Below, one piece after another: positions 47,376-56,207 of a stretch of 64,000 nt of DNA. Within the stretch, counting starts at the first letter, position 1, and every line of letters starts with the position of its first letter. Below the pieces are notes generated by a model. The model saw only the letters and a program-made list of their open reading frames with translations. It did no database searches and had not been told where the DNA came from. The stretch is from Pelomonas baiyunensis (lineage in GTDB: Bacteria > Pseudomonadota > Gammaproteobacteria > Burkholderiales > Burkholderiaceae_C). A program made the position numbers and the translations under genes. The stretch lies in assembly GCF_043555935.1 (NCBI RefSeq), contig NZ_JBIGIB010000001.1, positions 310,001-374,000 of the forward strand. The letters are read 5' to 3'.

Positions 47376-49156
47376 GCCTGGCCCGCATGCTCGGCGCCTT
47401 TGTGCGCGAGCACTGGCGGGCGTACGCCGGCGCGGGCGCCATGCTCAGCTGCATTGCGTTGATGACGGTGTGGATCCCGCGCCAGGTGGGCCGCGTGGTG
47501 GACGCGCTGGTGGCCGGCCAACTGCACGGTGCGGCGCTGCTGCAGCAACTGGCCGTGCTGGTGCTGGCGGGCCTGGCCATTTACCTGCTGCGCGTGGGCT
47601 GGCGGCTCACGCTGTTCAAGGCGGCGTACCAACTCGGCGCGCGGCTGCGAACGCAGCTGTTCCAGCGCCTGGCGCTGCAAGGCCCGGCGTGGTTTCAGGC
47701 GCAGCGCACCGGGGACCTGATGGCCCTGGCCACCAACGACATCGACACCGTGGAAATGGCAGCCGGCGAGGCCATGCTGGCCGGCTTCGACGGCACCCAA
47801 ACCCTGCTGCTCGTGCTGGCCATGATGGTGCTGGCCATCGATTGGCGGCTGGGGCTGGCCGCGCTGCTGCCGTTCCCGGTGATGGCGTTGGCGTTCTGGT
47901 GGATCTCCAAGCACCTGCACACCGCGGCGCAAGACGCGCTGGGCGCCTTCAGCGGGCTGAACCAGCAGGTGCAGGAAAGCCTGGCCGGCGTGCGCACCGT
48001 GCGGGCGCTGGGCCTGGTGGCGCGCAGCGAGCAGCAGTTCGGCGAACTGGCCGGGCGCGCGGCGGAGGCGAGCTTCCGTTCCCAGCGTTGGGAGGCCGCG
48101 TACGAGCCCGCCGTGGGCATGACCTTGTCGTCGGCGTTCGCCATCGCGCTGGCGGTGGGCGGCTGGCTGGTGGCGCGGGGCGAGATCAGCATCGGCCAGC
48201 TGACCGCCTTCACCATGTACCTGGGGCAGCTGATCTGGCCCATGTTTGCTGCCGGCTGGGTGATGGCGCTGCTGGAGCGCGGCCGCGCGGCCTGGGCGCG
48301 GCTGGCGCCGGTGCTGGACGCCCCACTGACCCTGGCCGACGACGGCCGTGCCGCCCGCCCGGCCGACACCACGCTGCGGGCCGAGGGCCTGAGCTTCACC
48401 TACCCCGGTGCCACCGCGCACGCGCGCCCCGCGCTGGACGGCGTGGACCTGACGCTGGCGCCCGGCCAAACCTTGGGCATCGTGGGCGCCACCGGCGCGG
48501 GCAAGTCGACGCTGGTGCGCCTGCTGCTGCGCCAGGCCGAGCCGCAGGCCGGTCGGCTCACGCTGGGCGGGGTGCCGCTGCCCGAGTTGCCGCTGGCCAC
48601 GCTGCGCGCCCACATCGCCTGGGTGCCGCAGGAGCCCTTCCTGTTCTCGGCCTCGGTGGCCGACAACATCGCGCTGGCCTGCCCCGGCGCCACGCCGCAA
48701 GCCATCGAGGCGGCCGCGCGGCTGGCGGCGGTGCATGATGACATCGCGCGCCTGCCGCAGGGCTATGCCACCGAGGTGGGCGAGCGCGGCGTGACGCTGT
48801 CCGGCGGCCAGCGCCAACGCGTGGCGATTGCGCGCGCCTTGCTCAGCCAGACCGCCGGCGGGGCGGCGCCGGCCTCGCAGCTGCTTGTGCTGGACGACGC
48901 CTTGTCGGCCGTGGACACCGGCACCGAGACGGCCATCCTGGCCCACCTGCGGGAGCTGCGTGCGGCGCAGCCCGAGCGCAGCGTGCTGGTGATCGCGCAC
49001 CGGTTGTCGGCGGTGATGGACGCGGACGCCATCGTCGTGCTGCGCCAGGGGCGCGTTGTGGAGCGCGGCACCCATGCCGAGCTGTTGGCCCTGGGCGGCT
49101 GGTACGCCTCGCAGTGGCGCTACCAACAAATCGAAGCCAGCCTGGACGCCGCATGA
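47372..49156 (+). CDS. ABC exporter half-transporter, MdlA-like
   Basis: The 594-residue protein has six membrane helices (about 20-310) and an ABC ATPase domain. Walker A is Gly-Ala-Thr-Gly-Ala-Gly-Lys-Ser (about 372-379), the signature Leu-Ser-Gly-Gly-Gln-Arg-Gln is intact, and Walker B reads Leu-Val-Leu-Asp-Asp-Ala. The residue after the Walker B Asp is Asp instead of catalytic Glu. The start is the GTG at 47372 overlapping the symporter stop. It pairs with the next gene to form a heterodimer with one weak and one full ATP site, as in MdlA/MdlB. The exported substrate is unknown. Confidence 0.9.
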   Translation: MSLARMLGAFVREHWRAYAGAGAMLSCIALMTVWIPRQVGRVVDALVAGQLHGAALLQQLAVLVLAGLAIYLLRVGWRLTLFKAAYQLGARLRTQLFQRLALQGPAWFQAQRTGDLMALATNDIDTVEMAAGEAMLAGFDGTQTLLLVLAMMVLAIDWRLGLAALLPFPVMALAFWWISKHLHTAAQDALGAFSGLNQQVQESLAGVRTVRALGLVARSEQQFGELAGRAAEASFRSQRWEAAYEPAVGMTLSSAFAIALAVGGWLVARGEISIGQLTAFTMYLGQLIWPMFAAGWVMALLERGRAAWARLAPVLDAPLTLADDGRAARPADTTLRAEGLSFTYPGATAHARPALDGVDLTLAPGQTLGIVGATGAGKSTLVRLLLRQAEPQAGRLTLGGVPLPELPLATLRAHIAWVPQEPFLFSASVADNIALACPGATPQAIEAAARLAAVHDDIARLPQGYATEVGERGVTLSGGQRQRVAIARALLSQTAGGAAPASQLLVLDDALSAVDTGTETAILAHLRELRAAQPERSVLVIAHRLSAVMDADAIVVLRQGRVVERGTHAELLALGGWYASQWRYQQIEASLDAA

Positions 49157-49166
49157 AGGAGGCCGC

Positions 49167-50972
49167 ATGAGCACCGAACGCCCCTGGCAAAGCGTGGGCC
49201 TGCTGCTGGACGCGGCCCGGCCCGAGCGGCGCCCCTTGCTGCAAGGCGCGCTGTGGCTGGTGGCCGCCGCGGGCCTGGAAGTGCTGGGCCCCATCCTCGG
49301 CAAGCGCTACATCGACCACCACCTGCTGCCCGGCCGCTACGACCTGGCCGAAATCGCCACGCTGCTGGCCACCATGCTGCTGGCCGGCTGGGCGGCGACG
49401 TGGATTCGCTACGCCCAGCTGTCGCGCATGGCGGGTGTGGCACGGCGCTCGGTGCTGCGCCTGCGCGAACGCGTCTACGCCCATGTGCTGGCCCTGCCTA
49501 TGGCGTTTTTCGACCGGGCCATCACCGGGCAACTGGTCAGCCGCGTCACCAACGACACCGAGGCGGTGAACCAGCTCTACCGGCAGGTGCTGTACGTGAT
49601 GCTGGACTCCAGCATCGTGGTGGCCGGCACGCTCACCGCCATGGCGTTTCTGGACTGGCGGCTGATGCTGATCGTGGCCACGCTGGTGCCGGCCATGGTG
49701 GGCATCATCCTGGGCTACCAGAAGCTCTCTGCCCCGGCCGTGGCCCGCACGCGCCAGCTGCGCAGCGACATCAACGCCCAGATGGCTGAAAGCATGGCCG
49801 GCATGGCCGTGCTGCAGGCCAGCAGCGCGGCGGGCCGGTTTGCGGCGCGGTTCGAGTCGACCAACGCCGAGCACCGGCTGTCGCGCATTGCCGAGCTGCG
49901 GGCCAACGCCTGGCTGCTGCGCCCGGCGCTGGACCTGATGAACGTGCTGCTGCTCGTCACGGTCATCTACAGCTTCGGGCGGCGCGAACTCGTCGGCCCG
50001 CTGGGCGCGATCGAGGTGGGCCTGCTGTATGCGTTTCTGAGCTACATCGCCCGCGTGGTGGAGCCGCTGATCCAGATCACCCTGCAGTTCGGCCAGTTGC
50101 AGCAGGCCATGGTGGCCGCGTCACGCGTGCGCAAGCTGCTGGAGGAAGACGACCACCGCAGCATGGATGCGATCAGGCAGGACGGCCAGCCCATCACGCA
50201 GGGGGGCCTGCGCATCCACGACCTGAGCTTCGGCTACGACCCCGCGCGGCCGGTGCTGCACCACATCGACGTGAGCATCCCGGCGGGCAGCCTCGTGGGC
50301 ATCGTGGGCCACACCGGCAGCGGCAAAAGCACGCTGCTGTCGCTGCTGCTGCGCTTCTACAGCGCGCAGCAAGGGCGCATCGAGGTGGACGGCCAGCCCC
50401 TGCATGCGGTGCCGGATGCCGCGTTCCGCGACGCGGTGGGCCTGGTGCCGCAGGAGCCCTTCCTCATGTCGGCCAGCGTGCACGACAACATCGCCATGGG
50501 CCGCCCCGGCATCAGCGAGGCGCAGGTGCAGGCCGCCGCCCGCGCGGCACGGGCGCATGACTTCATCGAGGCCTTGCCGCAGGGCTACGCCACGCGGCTG
50601 GGCGAGGGCGGGGCGCGTGTGTCCACCGGGCAACGGCAGTTGATTGCCATGGCCCGGGCGCTGGCCGGTTCGCCGCGCATCCTGTTCCTGGACGAAGCCA
50701 CCAGCAACATCGACAGCGCCACCGAGCGCCAGGTCAGCGAGGCGCTGGCCGCGCTGCACGGGCGCGTGACGGTGGTGGCCATTGCCCACCGCCTGTCCAC
50801 CATCCGCGCCGCCGACCAGATCCTGGTGCTGAACCACGGCCGCCTGCAAGAGCAGGGCACGCACGAGAAGCTGATGGCGCTGGACGGCGGCCTGTACCGC
50901 CGGCTGGTGGAGTTGCAGACGCTGGAGGAGGCTGACTCGCAGGACCTCAGCCGGGCGCCGCAGGCCGGCTGA
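49167..50972 (+). CDS. ABC exporter half-transporter, MdlB-like
   Basis: The 601-residue partner of the preceding gene has six membrane helices and an ATPase domain with Walker A Gly-His-Thr-Gly-Ser-Gly-Lys-Ser (about 379-386) and a full Walker B Leu-Phe-Leu-Asp-Glu-Ala-Thr-Ser. Its signature is degenerate, Val-Ser-Thr-Gly-Gln-Arg-Gln in place of Leu-Ser-Gly-Gly-Gln. This complements the MdlA-like half, whose signature is good but catalytic Glu is missing. An AAGGAGG site lies in the 10-base gap before the ATG. The last 26 bases overlap the converging ubiG gene. Confidence 0.9.
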   Translation: MSTERPWQSVGLLLDAARPERRPLLQGALWLVAAAGLEVLGPILGKRYIDHHLLPGRYDLAEIATLLATMLLAGWAATWIRYAQLSRMAGVARRSVLRLRERVYAHVLALPMAFFDRAITGQLVSRVTNDTEAVNQLYRQVLYVMLDSSIVVAGTLTAMAFLDWRLMLIVATLVPAMVGIILGYQKLSAPAVARTRQLRSDINAQMAESMAGMAVLQASSAAGRFAARFESTNAEHRLSRIAELRANAWLLRPALDLMNVLLLVTVIYSFGRRELVGPLGAIEVGLLYAFLSYIARVVEPLIQITLQFGQLQQAMVAASRVRKLLEEDDHRSMDAIRQDGQPITQGGLRIHDLSFGYDPARPVLHHIDVSIPAGSLVGIVGHTGSGKSTLLSLLLRFYSAQQGRIEVDGQPLHAVPDAAFRDAVGLVPQEPFLMSASVHDNIAMGRPGISEAQVQAAARAARAHDFIEALPQGYATRLGEGGARVSTGQRQLIAMARALAGSPRILFLDEATSNIDSATERQVSEALAALHGRVTVVAIAHRLSTIRAADQILVLNHGRLQEQGTHEKLMALDGGLYRRLVELQTLEEADSQDLSRAPQAG

Positions 50973-51687
50973 AGCTGGCGAGGTAGTTCACCGCGGTGCT
51001 GCGCGTCCAGTGCGCGCGGTGCAGCACTGGCAGGTAACGCATGCCCAGCCGTTGCACCGGCCGCAGGCCGGCATGGCGCGCGGCGGCTTCCAGTTCCTGC
51101 GGTGTGACGAACTGGCGCCACTGGTGTGTGCCCACCGGCAGCACCCGCAGCACGTACTCCGCCATCACGATGCCCAGCAGCCAGCTCTGCCAGGTGCGGT
51201 TCAGCGTGGAGGCCACCAGCAGGCCGCCCGGCGCCACGGCGGCCGCCACCTGGCTCATGAAGGTGGGCACGTGGTCCACGTGCTCCACCACCTCCAGCGC
51301 CAGCACCAGGTCGAACTGCTCACCGGGCTGCAAGGCCGTGCCAGGCTCGCCGTGGCGGTACGCCAGCCGGGCGGTCACGGCGGGGTTGGCCGCCGCGTGG
51401 CGCTGGGCCGCACCGATGTTGCCGGCGGACGCGTCCAGCCCCACCACGGTGGCGCCTTCGCGGGCCAGGGCCTCGCTCATCAGCCCGCCGCCGCAGCCCA
51501 CATCCAGCACGCGCAAGCCCTCCAGCGGCCGACCCCAGTGCCGTTGGGCGGCGTCGATGACCCAGCGGCCGCGCAGGGCCTGCGTGACGTGCAGCGGGCG
51601 CATGGGCCCGTGGGCGTCCCACCAGGTGGCGCTCCATGCGTCGAACCGCGCGATCTCTTCCGGGCGGCTGGTGCGGGGGTCAGACAT
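50947..51687 (-). CDS. ubiG: Ubiquinone biosynthesis O-methyltransferase UbiG
   Basis: UbiG carries out both O-methylations in ubiquinone synthesis. The 246-residue protein has Phe-Asp-Ala-Trp-Ser-Ala-Thr-Trp-Trp-Asp near the start, the SAM loop Val-Leu-Asp-Val-Gly-Cys-Gly-Gly-Gly-Leu near 60, Glu-Val-Val-Glu-His-Val near 132 and Leu-Pro-Val-Gly-Thr-His-Gln-Trp near 185, all typical of UbiG. Its start overlaps the end of coq7 by 8 bases, so the two are coupled. Confidence 0.95.
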   Translation of the reverse strand: MSDPRTSRPEEIARFDAWSATWWDAHGPMRPLHVTQALRGRWVIDAAQRHWGRPLEGLRVLDVGCGGGLMSEALAREGATVVGLDASAGNIGAAQRHAAANPAVTARLAYRHGEPGTALQPGEQFDLVLALEVVEHVDHVPTFMSQVAAAVAPGGLLVASTLNRTWQSWLLGIVMAEYVLRVLPVGTHQWRQFVTPQELEAAARHAGLRPVQRLGMRYLPVLHRAHWTRSTAVNYLASFSRPAAPG

Positions 51688-52258
51688 GGCGGGTCAGGCG
51701 CACGGCCCAAGCGCTGCCGTGGCGCACCAGGGCGCACCAGGCGCGCAGCAGGGGTGGCAATGGGACGGCCAAGGGGGCCAGGCGCGCCCGTGTGGCCTGC
51801 GCGGCCGCTTCGTCGCGGTGATGGGCTTCGTCCTGACGGCAGGCCTCCAGGGTGGTGCGCAAGGCGCCCAGGGGGCCGGTGGCGGGCAGGGCCTCGATTT
51901 GGTGGCGGTAGTGCTGCTCCACAAAGGTTTCCACCGCGGCCACGGTGGCATAGGCCGCGCGCGGCCCGGCCGCTGCGGGCAGCGCGCCGGTCAGCCAGCC
52001 GGCCACGCGCCACACCGGCAGCAGCCGGCTCCGTTCCGCGGCGGGCAGCCAGGAGTTCAGCGTGTCCAGGTGCGCCTGCTCGGTGGCCAGATGCCGCTGG
52101 GCAAAGGCGCGCAGCGCGGGGTCCCGGGTCACGGCCTGCATGCCGCGGTAGATCCACACCGCGCCGGTTTCGCCGGCCTGGTCGGTGCGCAGGGCCGCGT
52201 GCCAGGGGGCCAGCAGGTCGGGGGCCACCAAGGTGCCGGGGCGGGCCGCCGCGCTCAT
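51680..52258 (-). CDS. coq7: 2-polyprenyl-3-methyl-6-methoxy-1,4-benzoquinone monooxygenase (Coq7)
   Basis: The di-iron enzyme hydroxylates demethoxyubiquinone. The 192-residue protein has ligands Glu30 (Ala-Gly-Glu-Thr-Gly-Ala), Glu60 and His63 (Thr-Glu-Gln-Ala-His-Leu), Glu110 or Glu114, and Glu144 with His147 (Asp-Glu-Ala-His-His). The start at 52258 overlaps the end of the upstream DCC-family gene by 4 bases; the long frame above it is that gene's shadow. With ubiG and the UbiH-like gene it forms a ubiquinone cluster. Confidence 0.93.
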   Translation of the reverse strand: MSAAARPGTLVAPDLLAPWHAALRTDQAGETGAVWIYRGMQAVTRDPALRAFAQRHLATEQAHLDTLNSWLPAAERSRLLPVWRVAGWLTGALPAAAGPRAAYATVAAVETFVEQHYRHQIEALPATGPLGALRTTLEACRQDEAHHRDEAAAQATRARLAPLAVPLPPLLRAWCALVRHGSAWAVRLTRHV

Positions 52259-52650
52259 GCCGCTCGGCGCCACAGGCGACGCACGCGCAGGAAGGCGCTG
52301 TAGGCCGCATCCAGCACCGCCACCACGGCCGGGCGGTTCAGGCGGCGGGCCCAGGCCGCCAGGCGCGGGTGATCGGGCAGCGCGGCCCACATCGCCAGGA
52401 ATGCGGCGGCGCCGTGCACCAGTTGTCCATCGGGCAGGCGCAGGTGCAGGCGGGCCAGCGCCTGCGGGCGGCTCAGCGCCGGGCCCAGGTCGCCCGGCGG
52501 GCAGGCCGCGGCGTCCACCCAGTTCAGCGCGTGCTCGCCGCTGCCTTGCCGGTAGTGCGCAATCTCGCGCCGGCACACCGGGCAGGCGCCATCGAAGTAC
52601 ACCGTGGGGCGAGGTCGCTCGGACGTGGACGTGACAGGGGGCAAAACCAT
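52255..52650 (-). CDS. DCC family thiol-disulfide oxidoreductase-like protein
   Basis: The 131-residue protein has the DUF393/DCC motif at residues 18-26: Tyr-Phe-Asp-Gly-Ala-Cys23-Pro-Val-Cys26. Two Cys in a Cys-x-x-Cys arrangement suggest a thiol-disulfide role, but the family is poorly studied. The end overlaps the coq7 start by 4 bases, and translation is probably coupled with coq7 and ubiG. Whether it takes part in ubiquinone synthesis is not known. Confidence 0.85.
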   Translation of the reverse strand: MVLPPVTSTSERPRPTVYFDGACPVCRREIAHYRQGSGEHALNWVDAAACPPGDLGPALSRPQALARLHLRLPDGQLVHGAAAFLAMWAALPDHPRLAAWARRLNRPAVVAVLDAAYSAFLRVRRLWRRAA

Positions 52651-52759
52651 ACAGACATGGTGCCGTGAACCGCCTGCCGCAGGGCCGGTGAGGGCGTGCC
52701 GCGAGCAAGCCTGATGTGGGTCAAGGTGAGTTCAAGCGCCGCCGCCTAGGCTGCCGGCC

Positions 52760-53917
52760 ATGATGGACATTGCTTTTCCGCAGGTGCTGATCAGCGGCGC
52801 CGGCCCGGTGGGCCTGGCGCTGGCGTGCGCCCTGCATGACCGAGGCTTCGCGGTGCGGGTGCTGGAACAGGCCGACGAAGGCGCGTTGCGCGCCCCGGCG
52901 GACGACGGCCGTGAAATTGCGCTGACGCACCGCTCGCGGCGGTTGCTGGAGGCGCTGGGCTTCTGGGGCGCGCTGCCTGACATCGCCCCCCTGCGCCGGG
53001 CCAGCGTGCGCTCCAGCGGCTCGCGCCAGGCGTTGCCCTTCGAGGCGCCAGGGCAAGACCTGGGCTGGCTGGTGTCCAACCGCCACCTGCGCGCGGCCGC
53101 CTGGGCGGGCGCCCAGGCCCGGGGGGTGCCGGTGTTGTGTGGTCGCCAGGTGGTGGCGTTCGAGCGTGACGCGGGCGAGGCCCGGCTGCGCACCGCCTGC
53201 GGCGAGGTGCACGCCGCCCCGCTGGTGGTGGCGGCCGACAGCCGGTTCTCGCCGCTGCGTCGGCTGGCGGGCTTGGGGGCGCGCCACCGTGATTTCGGGC
53301 GCAGTGCCTTGCTGGTGCCCCTGCGCCACGCGAAGGACCACGGCGGGCTGGCGCAGGAGTGTTTTCTGGAAGGCCACACCTTGGCGTTGCTGCCCATGAA
53401 CGGCGGCCGCAGCTCGGCGGTGTGGACGGTGGCCAACGCGGCCCTGCCGCGCCTGCAGGCGCTGGACGATGCCGTGCTGGCAGCTGAGATCGAGCAGGCC
53501 GCGGGCGGCACGCTGGGCGCGATGCGCGTGGACGGCGCGCGTCACGTGTACCCACTCGTGGCGGTGTGGGCCGAGCGCTTCTGCGCGCCGCGCCTGGCGC
53601 TGGCGGGCGACGCGGCAGCGGGCATGCACCCGGTCACGGCGCACGGCTACAACCTGGGGCTCTACGGGGTGGAGGCGCTCTCAAGGCGCCTCACGCCGGG
53701 GGGCGACACCGGCGCCCTGGGCCCGCTGCTGGCCTATGAGGCCGAGCACCGCCGCGCTGCCGGGCCGATGTATGCGGGCACGAACGCCCTGGTGCGCTTG
53801 TTCACGGATGACCGCGCACCGGTGCTGGCCTTGCGCCGGGCGGTCATCGACCTCGCCCGGCATGTGCCGCCGCTGCGGGCGGCGATCACGCGCAAGCTGG
53901 TGGACGCGGCGGCCTGA
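52760..53917 (+). CDS. UbiH/UbiF/VisC-type FAD-dependent monooxygenase
   Basis: The 385-residue flavoprotein has the FAD loop Gly-Ala-Gly-Pro-Val-Gly-Leu near 14-20, the Asp-Gly-Arg-Glu-Ile-Ala-Leu-Thr segment near 52-59 and the GD motif Leu-Ala-Gly-Asp-Ala-Ala-Ala-Gly-Met-His-Pro near 288. The family hydroxylates the ubiquinone ring (UbiH, UbiF, UbiI, UbiL, UbiM). Its position next to coq7 and ubiG supports a role in ubiquinone synthesis, but which ring position it acts on is not clear, especially as Coq7 already covers the UbiF step. Its stop and that of the converging patatin gene are directly adjacent. Confidence 0.85.
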   Translation: MMDIAFPQVLISGAGPVGLALACALHDRGFAVRVLEQADEGALRAPADDGREIALTHRSRRLLEALGFWGALPDIAPLRRASVRSSGSRQALPFEAPGQDLGWLVSNRHLRAAAWAGAQARGVPVLCGRQVVAFERDAGEARLRTACGEVHAAPLVVAADSRFSPLRRLAGLGARHRDFGRSALLVPLRHAKDHGGLAQECFLEGHTLALLPMNGGRSSAVWTVANAALPRLQALDDAVLAAEIEQAAGGTLGAMRVDGARHVYPLVAVWAERFCAPRLALAGDAAAGMHPVTAHGYNLGLYGVEALSRRLTPGGDTGALGPLLAYEAEHRRAAGPMYAGTNALVRLFTDDRAPVLALRRAVIDLARHVPPLRAAITRKLVDAAA

Positions 53918-55198
53918 TCAGCGCCGGCGGCGGCGCTCCAGCACGTTGAGGCTGCGGCGCAGCGTGCGCAAGGCGGAATCGGTGCGCGTCTCGCCCGGCA
54001 CCGGCAGCAGGCGTGCCTCGGTGTCGGCCAGCAGGTCGTCACGCAGCGTCAACCCGACGCGGGCCAGTTGCGGCCGCAGTGCGTCAGCGCGCCGGCGCAG
54101 CAGGGCGCGTGTGGCCTGGTACGCGTGTTCGGCCAGGTGGCGGCGCTGCCGGTAGCTGAAGGTGTTGGCCATGAAGAACTCGGCATCGTGCGGATCGGGC
54201 TCGAAGAGCACGATGTCGGTCTGCGGATGCGTCAGCTCGTAGCCCTTGAGCCCCAGCGCCAGGCGCGAGTGGATGAGCGAGCGGAAGGTCTGCGACAGCA
54301 CCAGCGGCAGGCCACCGTCCACCAATCGAGGGATGCCCGGCTGCAGCCAGCGCCCGCCCGGGCGGCCCAGCTTGCGGGCCAGCTCGCGCGCCCGGCGGGA
54401 GCGGTCTTCACGGGCCGAGGAATGTCGGTCGCTGGCGTAGGGCACCAGCGGGTTCAGGCAGATCAGCAGGTCCAGCCCGCGGTCCAGCAGCACCGAGGCG
54501 TGCAGCGTCTTCTTCAGCGCGCCGTCCACGAAGTGGTGGCCCTCGATCTCGACCGGCGGGAACAGCCCTGGCAGGGCGGCGCTGGCCTGCACGGCGCGCG
54601 AGATGGGCACGTGCTCCCAGCCCGGCGCGCCGAAGGGCACGGCCTCGCCGCTGTCCAGGTCGGTGGCCACCAGCACCAGCGGGCGGCGCAGCTTGCGGAA
54701 GTCGTTGGTGCGGCCGGGCACCGCGAACACGCGCTGCAGGGCGTCGCCGAAGCGTTCACTGGACAGCAGCCCGGTAGGCAGAACCCGGCCCAGGCGCTCG
54801 ATGGCGCCCAGCAACGAGCGCCCCTCGAACAGCACCTCGCGCGCGGCGTGGGCCAGCAATGCCGGCAGCTGGCGCAGGCGCTGGCCGAACTCGCCCCAGG
54901 CCGGCTCCAGCAGGTCGGCGGGGTCGAACCGGTCGGGCGGCTCGGCCGTGTTTTCAATGAAGGCCGCGCACAACTCGCGCGGCGTCATGCCATTGGCCAG
55001 GGCGGCGGCGATGAAGCCCCCGGCGCTCACGCCGATGTAGCCATCGCAGGCGGTGCAGTCCAGGCCTTCGATGGCCTCCTCTAAAGCGCAAAGGGCGCCA
55101 ACTTCGTAGATGGCGCCCAGTGGGCCTCCGCCGGCGAGGGCCAGCCCGATGCGGGGCTGGCCGTGGGAGGGGCTCGACGAGCCCTCAGCCTGGCGCAT
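53918..55198 (-). CDS. Patatin-like phospholipase
   Basis: The 426-residue protein has the patatin Ser-Asp dyad: glycine-rich oxyanion loop Gly-Gly-Gly-Pro-Leu-Gly (23-28), nucleophile Ser58 in Gly-Val-Ser-Ala-Gly and Asp225 in Val-Asp-Gly-Ala. It should hydrolyse lipid acyl esters, or possibly polyhydroxyalkanoate. It lies 19 bases after the phasin gene on the same strand, so it is probably co-transcribed with a granule protein; this suggests a role in turnover of stored lipid or polyester. No signal peptide is seen, so it is probably cytoplasmic. Confidence 0.88.
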   Translation of the reverse strand: MRQAEGSSSPSHGQPRIGLALAGGGPLGAIYEVGALCALEEAIEGLDCTACDGYIGVSAGGFIAAALANGMTPRELCAAFIENTAEPPDRFDPADLLEPAWGEFGQRLRQLPALLAHAAREVLFEGRSLLGAIERLGRVLPTGLLSSERFGDALQRVFAVPGRTNDFRKLRRPLVLVATDLDSGEAVPFGAPGWEHVPISRAVQASAALPGLFPPVEIEGHHFVDGALKKTLHASVLLDRGLDLLICLNPLVPYASDRHSSAREDRSRRARELARKLGRPGGRWLQPGIPRLVDGGLPLVLSQTFRSLIHSRLALGLKGYELTHPQTDIVLFEPDPHDAEFFMANTFSYRQRRHLAEHAYQATRALLRRRADALRPQLARVGLTLRDDLLADTEARLLPVPGETRTDSALRTLRRSLNVLERRRRR

Positions 55199-55217
55199 GG
55201 ATGGCCGGCGTCAGCCG

Positions 55218-56006
55218 TCAGGCCTGAGCCGTCGGCTCGGCCTTGACCTCGGCGGCGGGCGCCGGGGCGGCGGCGGCCTTAACGGCCACCTTCTTGGCCG
55301 GAGCGGCCTTCTTCACCGGGGCCTTGGCCGGCGCCTTGACCACGGCCTTCACCGGAGCGGCTTTCTTGGCGGGCGTGGCGGCGGCCTTCTTGGCCGGCGT
55401 GGCTGCAGCCTTCTTGGCCACGGGCGCGGCCTTCTTGGCGGGCGTGGCTGCGGGCTTGGCGGCGGGCGCAGCCTTCTTGGCGGCCGGAGCCTTCTTGGCC
55501 ACGGCCTTCACCGGGGCGGCCTTCTTGGCCGGGGCCTTCTTCGCGGCGGCCTTGACCGGGGCTGCCTTCTTCAGGCCGGCCGACACGGCCAGCGCGTCGA
55601 TGCGCTTGATCAGGCTTTCCACGTCGCCGGCCGAGGGCACGCCCAGGCTCTTGAGCGCCTTGGCCACGCGCTGTTCGAAGATGGATTCGAGCTTGTCCCA
55701 GTGCTGGCCGGCCTTGGAGCCGACGTCACCCGCCATGCCGGTGACCTTGCTGGCCACGGCGCTGAGCTTCTCTTCCGCAGCGGATTGGGTCTTCTTCTGC
55801 AATTTCAGTCCTTCCGAGACGAGGGCCTCGAAGACCTTGGACCCTTCGCCCTGGGCCTTGGCGAAGGAGGCGAGACCGGCGGCCCAGATGTGCTGGGCGC
55901 TGTCCTTGACGTTCTGTGCCATCGCGTTGTCGAGCAGGCCCTTGGGCAAGCCGGTGGCTGCGTCGGCCTTCTTCTTGTCAGCCATCTTCTGGAGCTTCTT
56001 GACCAT
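55218..56006 (-). CDS. PhaF-type phasin with histone H1-like Ala/Lys/Pro tail
   Basis: The 262-residue protein has an N-terminal phasin domain (about 20-145, amphipathic helices with Gln-Asn-Val-Lys-Asp-Ser-Ala and Phe-Glu-Ala-Leu-Val-Ser-Glu-Gly). The C-terminal half is made of Ala-Ala-Pro-Val-Lys and Lys-Lys-Ala-Ala-Pro repeats like those of PhaF and histone H1-like proteins. Such proteins coat polyhydroxyalkanoate granules and bind DNA through the basic tail, sharing granules between daughter cells. An AAGGA site 7-8 bases upstream supports the start at 56006. It is divergent from the acyl reductase gene and upstream of the patatin gene. Confidence 0.88.
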   Translation of the reverse strand: MVKKLQKMADKKKADAATGLPKGLLDNAMAQNVKDSAQHIWAAGLASFAKAQGEGSKVFEALVSEGLKLQKKTQSAAEEKLSAVASKVTGMAGDVGSKAGQHWDKLESIFEQRVAKALKSLGVPSAGDVESLIKRIDALAVSAGLKKAAPVKAAAKKAPAKKAAPVKAVAKKAPAAKKAAPAAKPAATPAKKAAPVAKKAAATPAKKAAATPAKKAAPVKAVVKAPAKAPVKKAAPAKKVAVKAAAAPAPAAEVKAEPTAQA

Positions 56007-56207
56007 GTCGGTGTCCTTGCGAGTTTGCGTATTGCCACACGCACTGTAGCGGCCAGACCCCGCATCAACACGGCGATTCCTAGTGAGTGCGCTCTACGAT
56101 GCAGGGGTGGCTTTTCCTCGGGAAAGCGCGCACCGGCGCTGCCCAGGCGCTGGTGAAGAATCAGGCTGGACACGGTCCTTTCACACTTCCAAAGCAGGAG
56201 ACCTCGC

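Noticed and set aside
55110..56156. A plus-strand frame of Gly/Leu/Arg repeats opposite the phasin gene
   Set aside because: The repeats are the reverse complement of the Ala-Lys-Pro phasin tail; the minus-strand phasin has a ribosome site and a recognisable domain.
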